Origin: Datisca glomerata
Lineage: Eukaryota > Streptophyta > Magnoliopsida > Cucurbitales > Datiscaceae
DNA: 64,000 nucleotides
Assembly: GCA_003255025.1 (NCBI GenBank)
Contig: QANY01008720.1
Coordinates: forward strand, 1,080,605-1,144,604
Reading direction: 5' to 3'
Positions 45,993 through 56,626 of this stretch are shown piece after piece; position 1 is the stretch's first letter; each line of letters begins with the position of its first letter. The notes under the pieces are model-generated. The model searched no databases, was not told the origin of the DNA, and saw nothing but the letters and a program-made list of their open reading frames with translations. The position numbers and the translations under genes are program-made.

Positions 45993-48900
45993 ATGAAGGA
46001 TAGGGGAAAAGGGACAGAGCCTACAGTGGACGAGAGGTACACTCAATGGAAGTCGCTGGTTCCTGTCCTCTACGATTGGCTCGCTAATCACAACCTTGTC
46101 TGGCCGTCTCTTTCTTGCCGGTCTGTATTTGATTGCATTGTCTGTTATTATAGTTTTGTTTCATGGACTTGGTTTAAATCTTGATTTTCTCTCTGGTTTC
46201 CTGGAAATTTTACGGGGAGCAAACGAAAAGGATGAGAAGAGATTAAAGGAGAATTTTGAATAAACAACGATGTTGAGAACTTTTACTTGTAGAAAGCTTC
46301 TCACTGTCTGTTGGATTTTGCTAAATTTGAGTAAGAAAAAATAGGAGATAGAGCGTTGCAATGACGTTCGGAGTTCTAGTTTCTTCAAATTCATGCACTT
46401 GGTTTACATATATCCTGATCTTGGGTTTTTTTTTTCACCTTTGGTTTACATTTTTTTCCTTGAGCGCTTTTAGTAGTTCCGATATTCTTGTGAAGTAATT
46501 TTCATAATGTTGATATATGTGCAATCTGTAGTTTAAAATATGCTCCTCATCCTAGCTTTTCGAGCCTATTCTTAGGGGCTAAGAGTCCTGGACAATTAAA
46601 TTAATTTTTTAGTATGAAGTGATATTAAAATCCAACTTCATTGTTTGATTCTCTTAATTTGATTTAGCAATTCGCTCAAGCAGTTATTTTCTGCCCGATA
46701 ACTTAGATTGATCTTTCGTATTTCTTCTTTATTGATAGATGGGGCCCTCAACTTGAGCAAGCCACCTACAAGAATCGCCAACGTCTTTATCTATCTGAAC
46801 AGGCCAGATTCATCTCTCTCCTGTTCTCTTCTCTCTCTCTATCTTTTTTTTTCAATCCATTTATCTATCTATTCTCTCAGTTTGTCTGTATTTAGTAACT
46901 ACTTGCTAGTAGTATTACCTCATTTATACAGCCATTTACTAGAGAGTGGTTAGCTGTAAATATGCTGTGCTTCTTATATTATAATGGGTTTTAAAAGTGG
47001 TAATTGCGCTCCTGTTTGTCAAATTTATGATTTGACAAACAGGATATTTGATAGATGGGGCCCTCAACTTGAGCAAGCCACCTACAAGAATCGCCAACGT
47101 CTTTATCTATCTGAACAGGCCAGATTCATCTCTCTCCTGTTCTCTTCTCTCTCTATCTTTTTTTTTCAATCCATTTATCTATCTATTCTCTCAGTTTGTC
47201 TGTATTTAGTAACTACTTGCTAGTAGTATTACCTCATTTATACAGCCATTTACTAGAGAGTGGTTAGCTGTAAATATGCTGTGCTTCTTATATTATAATG
47301 GGTTTTAAAAGTGGTAATTGCGCTCCTGTTTGTCAAATTTATGATTTCAAACACCTATAGAAAATATTACTTTGTATAGTTAATGCTGCTGATGAAGTTA
47401 GGGTGTATATATCAGTCCTTTTCATTTGTAAGAAATTTAATTTTTCTGTTGGCATTCATGTCGTAAATGTCTGGTATTCTCAAGTGTTGATACCATGTTC
47501 AATGTTTTCCTCTTATCATGCATTACCTCTTACTCTATTAAACCACTGATTGACGTATTGAAATAGTTTTGTTCATGGTCCTCAGACTGATGGTAGTGTT
47601 CCTAATACACTTGTCATAGCAAATTGTGAAGTAGTTAAGCCTAGGGTTGCTGCAGCAGAACACATATCGCAGGTAATGTTATACATTACTATTTATTGCA
47701 ATTGATATGTTATACCAACTTTGGGTTTTCTCTTATGTAGTTATTTCCTGAAAAGGAATGTAAGATTTACATGTACATATATTCAAACTCTTGGCACTTC
47801 ATTTACTTTTCATTAATATTTGCCCTGTAAATTGGTAATGTCCTAAAATTTAGTCATTGCTGTTGATCTTACAGTTCAATGAAGAAGCACGATCTCCCTT
47901 CGTGAAGAAGTATAAAACTATCATACATCCTGGTGAGGTATGCTTTATTCTTTAATTAATCATTCCTGGAGCATTTATTGATTCTGAGATGATGAGTTTA
48001 TAGCTCACTTTCAGATTGAAAATCTAAAGTTGGAAATATGGAAAGGATAGTCCATACACTGAAACTGATCTTGTTTTCTAGTAGCTGAAGCAAGCATTTT
48101 GTTAACCACTTTCTTTATTACATCACTACACTTTCAATTCCTAAGTTTTGTGTCCTTGTCAGACCAGTTGACACAATTTCCAACATCAAAGACATGAATT
48201 TGTCATGGCATTGTTGCTCTATTTGACTGCTGATGGCAATATATGATTTGGACACTTTCCAGTGATTCACATTTATGTTTTTGCAGGTGAACAGAATTAG
48301 AGAACTTCCTCAAAATAGTAATATAGTTGCTACACACACTGATAGCCCTGATGTAAGTACTCATCTGGTGTGAGTTTCCATTTAATATACATAATATTAG
48401 GTCTTTTAGTTGTCTCAATTTCCCTATTTGATGGGTTTTTCAATTAGGTGAACGTCAACTTTTCAACTCGTCTTATATATCATGCAGGTTCTCATTTGGG
48501 ATGTTGAGGCTCAACCTAATCGTCATGCAGTCCTAGGAGCTAGTAATTCTCGTCCAGATTTGGTTCGCTCCATATGATGGGAACTAGATTTTCCTGTTTC
48601 TTTTGACCAGTCACGTTTTTCTATTTCTCTTGTATTACTTTGATGTACTTTCCAGATTTGTTTCCTTTCGAGAATGCCTAGTGCATGACACGTCAGCTTT
48701 AGAGAAATTGTAAGCAGTTTGTAACTAGAATACTCAACTTGCAGCTATTGACTGGGCATCAAGATAATGCAGAATTTGCTCTTGCCATGTGCCCAACTGA
48801 GCCCTTTGTATTATCTGGAGGTTGGAAGTTTCTTCAATAGTATTTGTAGTGTTGTTATACTAAGTTCTTTCGTTGTCAAATGTTATATTAAGTTAGAAAT

Positions 48901-51900
48901 GTTCAGTATCATGCATTTTTTATCATTCATTTGCTTAAACAAATTTTAAGATTGAGGAAGTCAAATATGTTATGGGTAATGATATAATCAAGAATTTACC
49001 ATATAGGCCTGTAGTAGCCATGAATACCTTTACACTGCTTACAAGAACCGGTAAAGTCAAAACCATTAATGGAGATATCCTCAATTGTAACTTGCTATCA
49101 ATGTACTTTTTCATTTTTATAAACATAGTTGTTGTCTATCCCTCTTTGTTTTTTTTCATATATAATTTCCTACTTACAGACTGATTTAAAGCATGAAAGT
49201 CATCTTTTCCTTTATAAGAGTAACGAGATATTTATGTACCCGAGGGGCATCCCAGTTGGTTGACAGCTTGGGGACTGGTGGCATGCTTCCTCCAGGTCTC
49301 ACGTTTGATTCCCTCTGGTGATGTGTAAAAATTTAACACCGTTCGATGTCCCCTGAGTCTGGGGGTAGGGACATCTCAAGGACTCCCCCAGTTTGGTGCC
49401 TGGCCGGGCCTGTCCAAAGTGCCGGTTCGGTGCGGGGTTCTGGGTTATTAAAAAAAAGGAAGTCATAAGATATTTTTTTAAGTTCCACGTATTGCAGACA
49501 CATTTGACCCTTTACACCCAACTTTACTTCATTATTGCTTTATTGTTATTATGTATGACCAATCATAGTAAAATATTCTATAGTTAAATCCTTCTAAATT
49601 TAAGATTTCAACTTCCATGCTTTCAAGATTCTGTCAAGTTTAATTTATTTACCTTTGTTTTATAGGGATGTTAATCACCTGAAGTTAGAACTATGCCTCA
49701 CATCTCTCATTTTCCGGAGAATCTATTGATGCAGGCAAGGACAAGTCGGTGGTTTTATGGAGTATACATGATCAAATCTCAACCTTGGCTGCCAATACAG
49801 CATCCACAAAGACTCCTGGATCTGGTGGGACCAACAGTAAGCATGCCTCAAAAGTTGGTGGTTCAAATGAGAAACCAACAGAAAGCCCTTCTATTGGGCC
49901 AAGAGGTATCTACAAAGGGCATGAAGATACTGTCGAAGATGTGCAGTTCTGTCCATCGAGGTAAATGTTTTTATTAGTCACATGCACGCTTCTGGATAGA
50001 TAATAGGTTATCTAGTTCTGACTTAAATCATGTAGCTCCTTTTTGATAATGTGCTCTCCCCTATAACCTATCTTCATCATTATCTATTCGAGTAATTGTA
50101 CAGTAGTTCCATTTCAACGACTCTGACGTCTTGTTTTGATGTCTATTCATTTCATGTTTAAGTGCACAAGAGTTCTGTAGTGTGGGTGATGATGCTTGCC
50201 TCATACTGTGGGATGCCAGAGCTGGACCTACTCCTGCTGTTAAGGTTTTAACTTTTCCTTGAAATATCTTAGAATTGTATGCCTTTAATATGTAGATCAT
50301 ATCACTAACTTAAAAGTGTAACTAAAAGCCATGTTTTCTGTAAACCATAGTGGGAAGTTTGATCCAACCCCAAACCTTATATTTCCAATTTCGCACGAAG
50401 ATAAGCTTTCTTTTGGCAGCAAATTGTTTACCTAGTTTAGAACTGTTGTCTTTTTATAAATGTTACGCTTTCTTGTTTCAGCCTTATTCTAATTAGAAGT
50501 AAGAAATCTCTATAGATTTTACCATACTGATGCTGAAACTTGTGAGGCACCTCAAGTTCGATGGACGATTATATATAGCTCGATCAGAAGGTTGCCTCAA
50601 GCTGGCATATGTTGTGCTCAATTCAACATTTGGATAAATTTTAGTAGACTGCTGCAGTTCTGCTTAGAATTAGTTATTTGGCAAGAGTATGCAATGTAAC
50701 ATTTTACAGCAATCAATTATATTACTGTGCTCCACGGTGAAATCTGTCTTCCACCCCTCCTGGAAAATTTTCATGCATCAGAACTTTTTTATAAGAACTT
50801 GGTTATGACTTTTTACTCTCTCTTTGGTGCATGGTGCGCAGATGGTGTTTCGCTTATGATTTGTTTTTAATAATAATTATGTTCAGGTTGAGAAAGCTCA
50901 TGGTACTGATCTTCACTGTGTTGATTGGAACCCCCATGATGTCAATTACATACTGACAGGGTAATTTCCTCCTCAAATATCTTGGAAGCTAAAATCATCA
51001 TATAGCCACTTCTCTTATTAAATCATGCCAAATATCTCTTATGTAAGCTAAAACTTTTATACCAAGACTGAAGAGTATTATACTCTGAGAGGGACTTCAT
51101 GCTTTAGTTTTTCCCTCATTTAACTGAATCCACTATTTTCTTGCTTTAGTTCTGCTGATGAAACTATTAGACTGTTCGACCGTCGTAACCTCACCTCTGG
51201 GGGAGTTGGGTCACCTGTTCATAGCTTTGAGGGTCACAGTGCAGCTGTCCTCTGTGTACAGGTGCCACAGAACTTTTCCATTATTTCTTAAACTTCAACT
51301 TGTTGCCTTGTGTTTGTTCCATCGGAAGAATGGCGTATTTTTGCTTCTTCTTTTTCCTGTTCTTTTTTGTTCCCCATTTTCCACGTCTCAAGCAGAGTTG
51401 TCATTTGATTTCAGTGGTCTCCAAACAAGTCTTCTGTGTTTGGAAGTTCCGCAGAGGATGGCATTTTAAACATCTGGGATTATGAGAAGGTGTGAATATT
51501 CAAATTTTACTTCATGATTTTTTGTGCTCTACAAGTGTATGTATGTATCTATCTGATATAAATTACTAAAGGGCTGATGGTAACCTCAAACTTTCATTGT
51601 AGAATGCACAGTAAATAATAATTTTAGCGGTTGACAATTTTGTCTAATCGTAAGCTCAATAAAAGAGAATTCTGCTTTTTCTTGTTTTATAATTCCTACA
51701 CGATACTTAATATATTTTTTAATTTCTTGATAAAAACAAACTCTTACCTTTTTTCAGATTGGTAAGAAGGAAGACTCAGTGGAACAAAAAGTGCCAAATG
51801 CTCCTCCAGGCTTGTTCTTTCGGCATGCTGGACATAGGTGTGAAGCTATATATTTTGTTTACCATTCACCTTGGCTTTACTTGATGAAGCAATTTTGTGA

Positions 51901-52655
51901 AAGTAAATATCTTGTGTTTATATGATTGCTTGTCATTAGTTAGGCTAGGTCCGATTCATGTCTTCTATGTTAATTGGTCTATTGCAAATTTGCGAGGAGA
52001 TATTTTTAGTGAACCCTAGAACATAATAATAGAGAAGTTTCTTGTGTTTCTGTGTATGGGTGATCGAATGTTTTTGGTGGGTGCATCTGCAAGCAATCCC
52101 ATTGTTTGGCTTCATCAAATAAATCTGATCATCACATATATCAATGTCTGTTAAAGAAAATTATATATATCGATATGTACAGGGACAAAGTGGTTGACTT
52201 CCATTGGAATGCTTCTGATCCATGGACCATTGTTAGTGTATCTGATGATTGTGAAAGAACTGGAGGAGGTGGTACTCTACAGGTAATGACTTCATTCTAT
52301 TATCTTAGTTTTTGCTTTAGGTTGACCGTCAGTGCTGCATGATGACTATTTCCCTTTACCCGATTTCTAGGGTAGTCTATTAATTAATAACTGATTGGTT
52401 CGATCTAATTGCTCAATAAGGAAGCTATGCTAAAAAAACTAATTATCAACTTAAACTACAAAGACGTTAATGCAATGGTTAAGTTATCATACTCAGACCA
52501 TGAAGCCATGGGTTCTTTTTTTTTTTTTTTTACAAATAATGATTGATTCTTTTGTGCAGATATGGCGAATGATAGATTTGATATACAGGCCTCAGGATGA
52601 TGTTCTAGCAGAGCTGGATAAGTTTAAATCCCACATATTCTCATGTGCCTCTTAA
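45993..52655 (+). CDS. MSI4: MSI4/FVE-type WD40 histone-binding protein
   Basis: Fifteen exons give 467 residues: 45,993-46,120; 46,739-46,802 (or its copy 47,055-47,118); 47,586-47,672; 47,875-47,937; 48,287-48,352; 48,488-48,562; 48,745-48,820; 49,735-49,960; 50,163-50,244; 50,887-50,960; 51,150-51,261; 51,415-51,489; 51,758-51,837; 52,183-52,282; 52,560-52,655. The N-terminus has the histone-H4-binding motif (YDWLANHNLVWPSLSCRWG). WD40 repeats follow (DVLIWDVEAQPNRHA, SADETIRLFDRRN, GILNIWDYEK). The end is YRPQDDVLAELDKFKSH. By homology with Arabidopsis MSI4/FVE it is a nuclear scaffold of histone deacetylase and CUL4-DDB1 complexes that represses FLC-type flowering genes. The basic N-terminal tail of Arabidopsis MSI4 is absent. 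Intron 2 begins GC rather than GT. Confidence 0.93.
46732..47347 (+). repeat. Tandem duplication including MSI4 exon 2
   Basis: Copy 1 is 46,732-47,033 (302 bp) and copy 2 is 47,048-47,347 (300 bp). By eye they differ only by one CT unit in a microsatellite. Each holds the 64-bp exon 2 with its acceptor AG and its GC donor. The 14-bp filler between them (47,034-47,047) begins with GACAAACAGG, the reverse complement of 47,011-47,020. Confidence 0.92.
49226..49475 (+). mobile_element. tRNA-derived SINE in MSI4 intron 7
   Basis: It has A-box-like GGCATCCCAGTTGG, B-box-like ACGTTTGATTCCC, and a short A-rich tail (49,450-49,458). Direct repeats AGATATTT flank it at 49,226-49,233 and 49,468-49,475. 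The body after the B box is GC-rich (TGCCTGGCCGGGCC). Orientation is the same as the gene. Confidence 0.72.
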
Positions 52656-53610
52656 ACATATCTGATAAAACTTCATTAGTTTCCTTCACCTCTATTTAGA
52701 GTTAGAAGCCCTTCTAGTTTTTGTGAGCATGCTATTGCTGAAGGCCTAAGAGCCTTATGTATTTCACTGGCATCTCTTGAACTCTTCCTCTTCAATATCT
52801 TGCAGTATTATCGTCTCTGCACGTCTTGTTTGCCACGATGAACTCTCTGATGAATTCTATCTTATTTTGTTTTTGTTTTTGTTGTACATATACTTTTTTA
52901 GGTAGGGGTGTGAGTGTTTATTAGGGGGAAATCGAATATGAAAACCTGCAATCTTTTAGTGAAGATGACGCGAGATCAAGATTATTATCCAAGTGGTCGT
53001 ATATCGAGATTTTCATCATTTGGTCCTGGGTTCGATCTCCATGTAATTCTTTTTCTTAATATAAAAAAATAAAAAAATAATAGAAGCATCTGAATATTTT
53101 TACATAACCATAATGATCTGAGGTTCAGCTTGGTTGAGCAAATAATAAATGTGTAGCTTGATCCGGATTTGATGGACCAGATAATCTTTACTACAAGTAA
53201 TAATTGAAGTTTTTGTCAAAAAAAAAAAGAAATAAATGAAGTTATTTTGTTATTCCAAACTGCAAATTTAATTCGTAGGAGTTTTTTAGAGTACCTAGTC
53301 ACTCCTTATTTTGAGTGATAATTTGATTCGGTATTTTATGAAACACGTTATACATCTGTAAACTTTTTATCAAATAAAGTTTTATAAATAAGAAATTGCA
53401 CTAGGACTTCTGTAAAATAAAAATTGAAATTCAAACCCTCGAATTTTTTTCTAGCCAAATGTGACTTTTTAACATGTAAAAAGATCAAGTTACCTTGCGT
53501 TATATCATAATCTAACAAATAATTTTTAATAGACTATACTCTAATATTCTGACTTTAGGTTAACACTTGCTAAAGTTTCATCTAGCAAAATATTTTGACT
53601 CGGCCAAAAA
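52656..53610. other. MSI4 3-prime flank with SINE-like remnants
   Basis: The 3-prime UTR is probably within the first few hundred bases. At about 52,980-53,085 a B-box-like word (GGGTTCGATCTCC) is followed by an A-rich tail, suggesting a SINE remnant. A second A-rich tail lies at about 53,218-53,232. No gene is seen. Confidence 0.4.
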
Positions 53611-53791
53611 GTACACTAGACGTCAAATTTAACATGTAAGTTTTAAATTACCAAAGCGTACACTAGACGTCAAATTTAACATGTAAGTTTTAAATTACCA
53701 AAGCGTACACTAAACGTCAAATTTAACATGTAAGTTTTAAATTACCAAAGCGTACACTAGACGTGAAATTTAACATGTAAGTTTTAAATTA
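53611..53791. repeat. 47-bp minisatellite, nearly four units
   Basis: Units start at 53,611, 53,658, 53,705 and 53,752 with GTACACTAGACGT. They are nearly identical (one change in units 3 and 4). There are no spacers, so it is a direct tandem array. Confidence 0.92.
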
Positions 53792-53849
53792 AAAGGATAA
53801 TGTAGGTTTTTTTTGTCCAAGGTAAAAATATATTAAACAAAAATATTAT

Positions 53850-56352
53850 ACTAATACAATGGACATAATACTCTAGATATATAACAAACATGTGTTGAGC
53901 TCAAGGCTAAATGGACAGAAAAACACACTATAATACTACACAAAGAGCACACGTGGCATATAAACAACAAAAAGCAATACTAGAATTAAGGTATAACACA
54001 GGAACCACACATGGGAATCGTACACAACAAATCAAAGCAGAAAACTACACCAAACCAGAAAAAGCATAAACAATACAACTATCAGCTTACTCTATCAAAC
54101 CTACAGCATACTTAGAAAAAACCAAGGTGCACCACAGACAAACCACAGTAAACAGCCTAATCATATAGAAAGAACAACAAAACAGGAACATCATAACGAC
54201 CAGAATCTCATAACGGCCAAATAAGAGACCACACTAGGCAGCCTCAACAAAAGCAGTACCCAAGAGACGCATCCTCGATTGTCACAGAACATGCAACCAG
54301 TACATCGAGCAATTTAGACCTGATCACACATTTCTCAGCAATCGAGCCCAGCCAAAAATAGGACCTCACCGGGCAGCCTCGGTAATGGAAACCCGGGAGA
54401 TGCATCCTCATCTGACACGATCAGTGGGTAAAGCATGACCTCGATCAAACCACAAGAGCCAACCAGGAAGAAATCGCAGAAAGACAAGAAGTAGTCATCC
54501 TCGCTCCGATGAAGGGAATATCCCAGCTCCGATTGAAACAGCAGCGACCACCGAAGTATAGACATTGGTGACCAGTTATGGCAACCTGAGAGACCAACAT
54601 AATGCAACGAAGCTCAAAACCCTTTATTTTTTCCTCCGGCGAACAAGCACAGGAGCCAGACCAGTAGTGCCACCATGTCTCTATGGTAGCACCTTCAGCG
54701 AAGAGAAAACCTGAGCCTCCACCTTCGATGCATTACAACACCTTGAGAAGGAGCTCATGAACCTAAACTCCATGGCTTAGAAACGGGAGGAAGAGACCTC
54801 GTCCTTCATCGTCTCTGTTCCTGCGATTCGAAGGTAAGAATCAGTGATGATAGGTGTTGATTACACTGATACAATGGGCATACCCCATATATAACAAACA
54901 TTATAGTGTTCAGCTCAGAACTAGATAGACAGAAAAAACACATTATAATGCTACACAAAGAGCAAGCATGGCAAATAAACAAAAAAAATAATACCGGAAC
55001 GAAGGTACAACACCGGAATCACACCAAAGAATCGTACAGAACAAATCAAAGCAGAAAATAACACCACACCAGAAAAAGCATAAACAACACAACTATCAGC
55101 CTACTCTATCAAACCTAGAACATACTTAAGAAAAATCAAGGTGCACCACAGACAAACCACACTAAGCAGCCTAATCACATAGAAATGAACGACAAAATCA
55201 GGAATAACACAACGACCAAACAAGAGACCTCACCAAATGGCCTAGGCAAAGCAGTACCCAAGATATGCATCATCGATTGTCACAGAACAAACAACCAGTA
55301 CATCGAGCAATTTAGACCTGATCAGACCTCTCTCAGCAATAGAGCCTAAGCCAAAAAATGGACCTCACCAGGCAGCCTCGACAATGGAAACCCGAGAGAT
55401 GAATCCTCATCTGACACGATAAGCGGGTAAACCATAACCTCGATCAAATCACAAGAGCCAACCAAGAAGAAATCGCAAAAAGACATGGAGCAGTCATCCT
55501 CGCTCCAATGAGGGGAAGATCCCGGCTCTGATTGGAACAACAACGACCACCGAAGTATAGACACAAGTGACCAGTTATGGCAACCGGAGAGACCAACCGA
55601 TTACCACGAATCTCAAAACCCTTTTTTTTCCTCTGGCGAACAGGCGCAGGGAGCAGGGAGCCAGACCAGAACTGCCACCATGTCTCTATGGCATCACCTT
55701 CAATGGAGAGAAGGCTTGAGCCCCCACCTCCGATGCATTACAACACCTTGAGCAGGAGCCCATGAACCTAAACTTCATGGCTTAGAAATGGGAGGAAGAG
55801 ACCTCGTCCTTCGTATTCTCTGTTCCTATGATTCGAAGGTAAGAATCGGTGATGGTAGGTGTTGATTACACTGATACAATATGCATACCTCAGGTATATA
55901 ACAAACATTATAGTATTGAGCTCAGAGCAAGGTAGGTAGAAAAAACACATCATAATGTCACACAAAGAGCACGCGTGGCAAATAAACAACAAAAATAGTA
56001 CCGGAACGAAGGTACAACACAGGAAGCACACCTAAGAATCATATAGAACAAACCAAAGCAGAAAACTACACCACACCAGAAAAAGCATAAATAACACAAC
56101 TATCAGCCTAGAGCATACTTAGGAAAAACCAAGGTGCACCACAGACAAACCACACTAAACAACCTAATCACATTAAAAGAACAACCAAATCAGGAACAAC
56201 ACAACGACCAGAATCTCATAACGACCAAACAAGAGGCCTCACCAGGCATCATCCGCAAAGTAGTACCCAAGAGATGCATCCTCGATTGTCACAGAACAAG
56301 CAACCAGTACATCGAGCAATTTAGACTTGATCAGACCTCTCTCAGCATAGAG
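53850..56352. repeat. Tandem repeat of about 1 kb, two full units and a partial third
   Basis: Units begin near 53,856, 54,871 and 55,876 (ACAAT followed by ATATATAACAAAC) and share most of their length. Periods are 1,015 and 1,005 bp. The third stops near 56,352. Short minus-strand frames in units 1 and 2 encode similar peptides (MSILRWSLLFQSE), but each is short and unsupported. The unit could be a piece of a retroelement. I do not recognise it. Confidence 0.8.
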
Positions 56353-56626
56353 CATACACCTATAGCTTCAAGCTTAGAGCATACTTTGATTCATGGTTTT
56401 TTCAATACCCTTATAATTAATTGTAAATTTGACAAACAAAAAAAACCCAAGAAAAAAGATAAAAAAGAATAAAAGGAGTTGAAAATGAAGACAGAACCTG
56501 GAAATACACACAAAAGAGACGGGCAAAAGCCGATAGCGAAAGCCACACACCTATAACTTCAGTCCTTTCACTTTGCAAAGACCTCTCTCTCGCCCTCCTC
56601 GTGTTTTGTGAGTGAAGTCGAAGAAG
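56353..56626 (+). promoter_or_regulatory. Promoter and 5-prime UTR region of the TMN7-like gene
   Basis: This is the short region between the tandem repeat and the start codon, with a pyrimidine-rich CTCTCTCTCGCCC stretch (56,583-56,595) typical of plant core promoters or 5-prime UTRs. No clear TATA box was assigned. Confidence 0.4.

Noticed and set aside
49240..49330. tRNA gene in MSI4 intron 7
   Set aside because: A-box and B-box-like words are present, but there is no foldable cloverleaf and there is an A-rich tail with flanking direct repeats. It is a SINE.
53611..53791. CRISPR-like array
   Set aside because: The 47-bp units are contiguous with no spacers, and the genome is a plant. It is a minisatellite.
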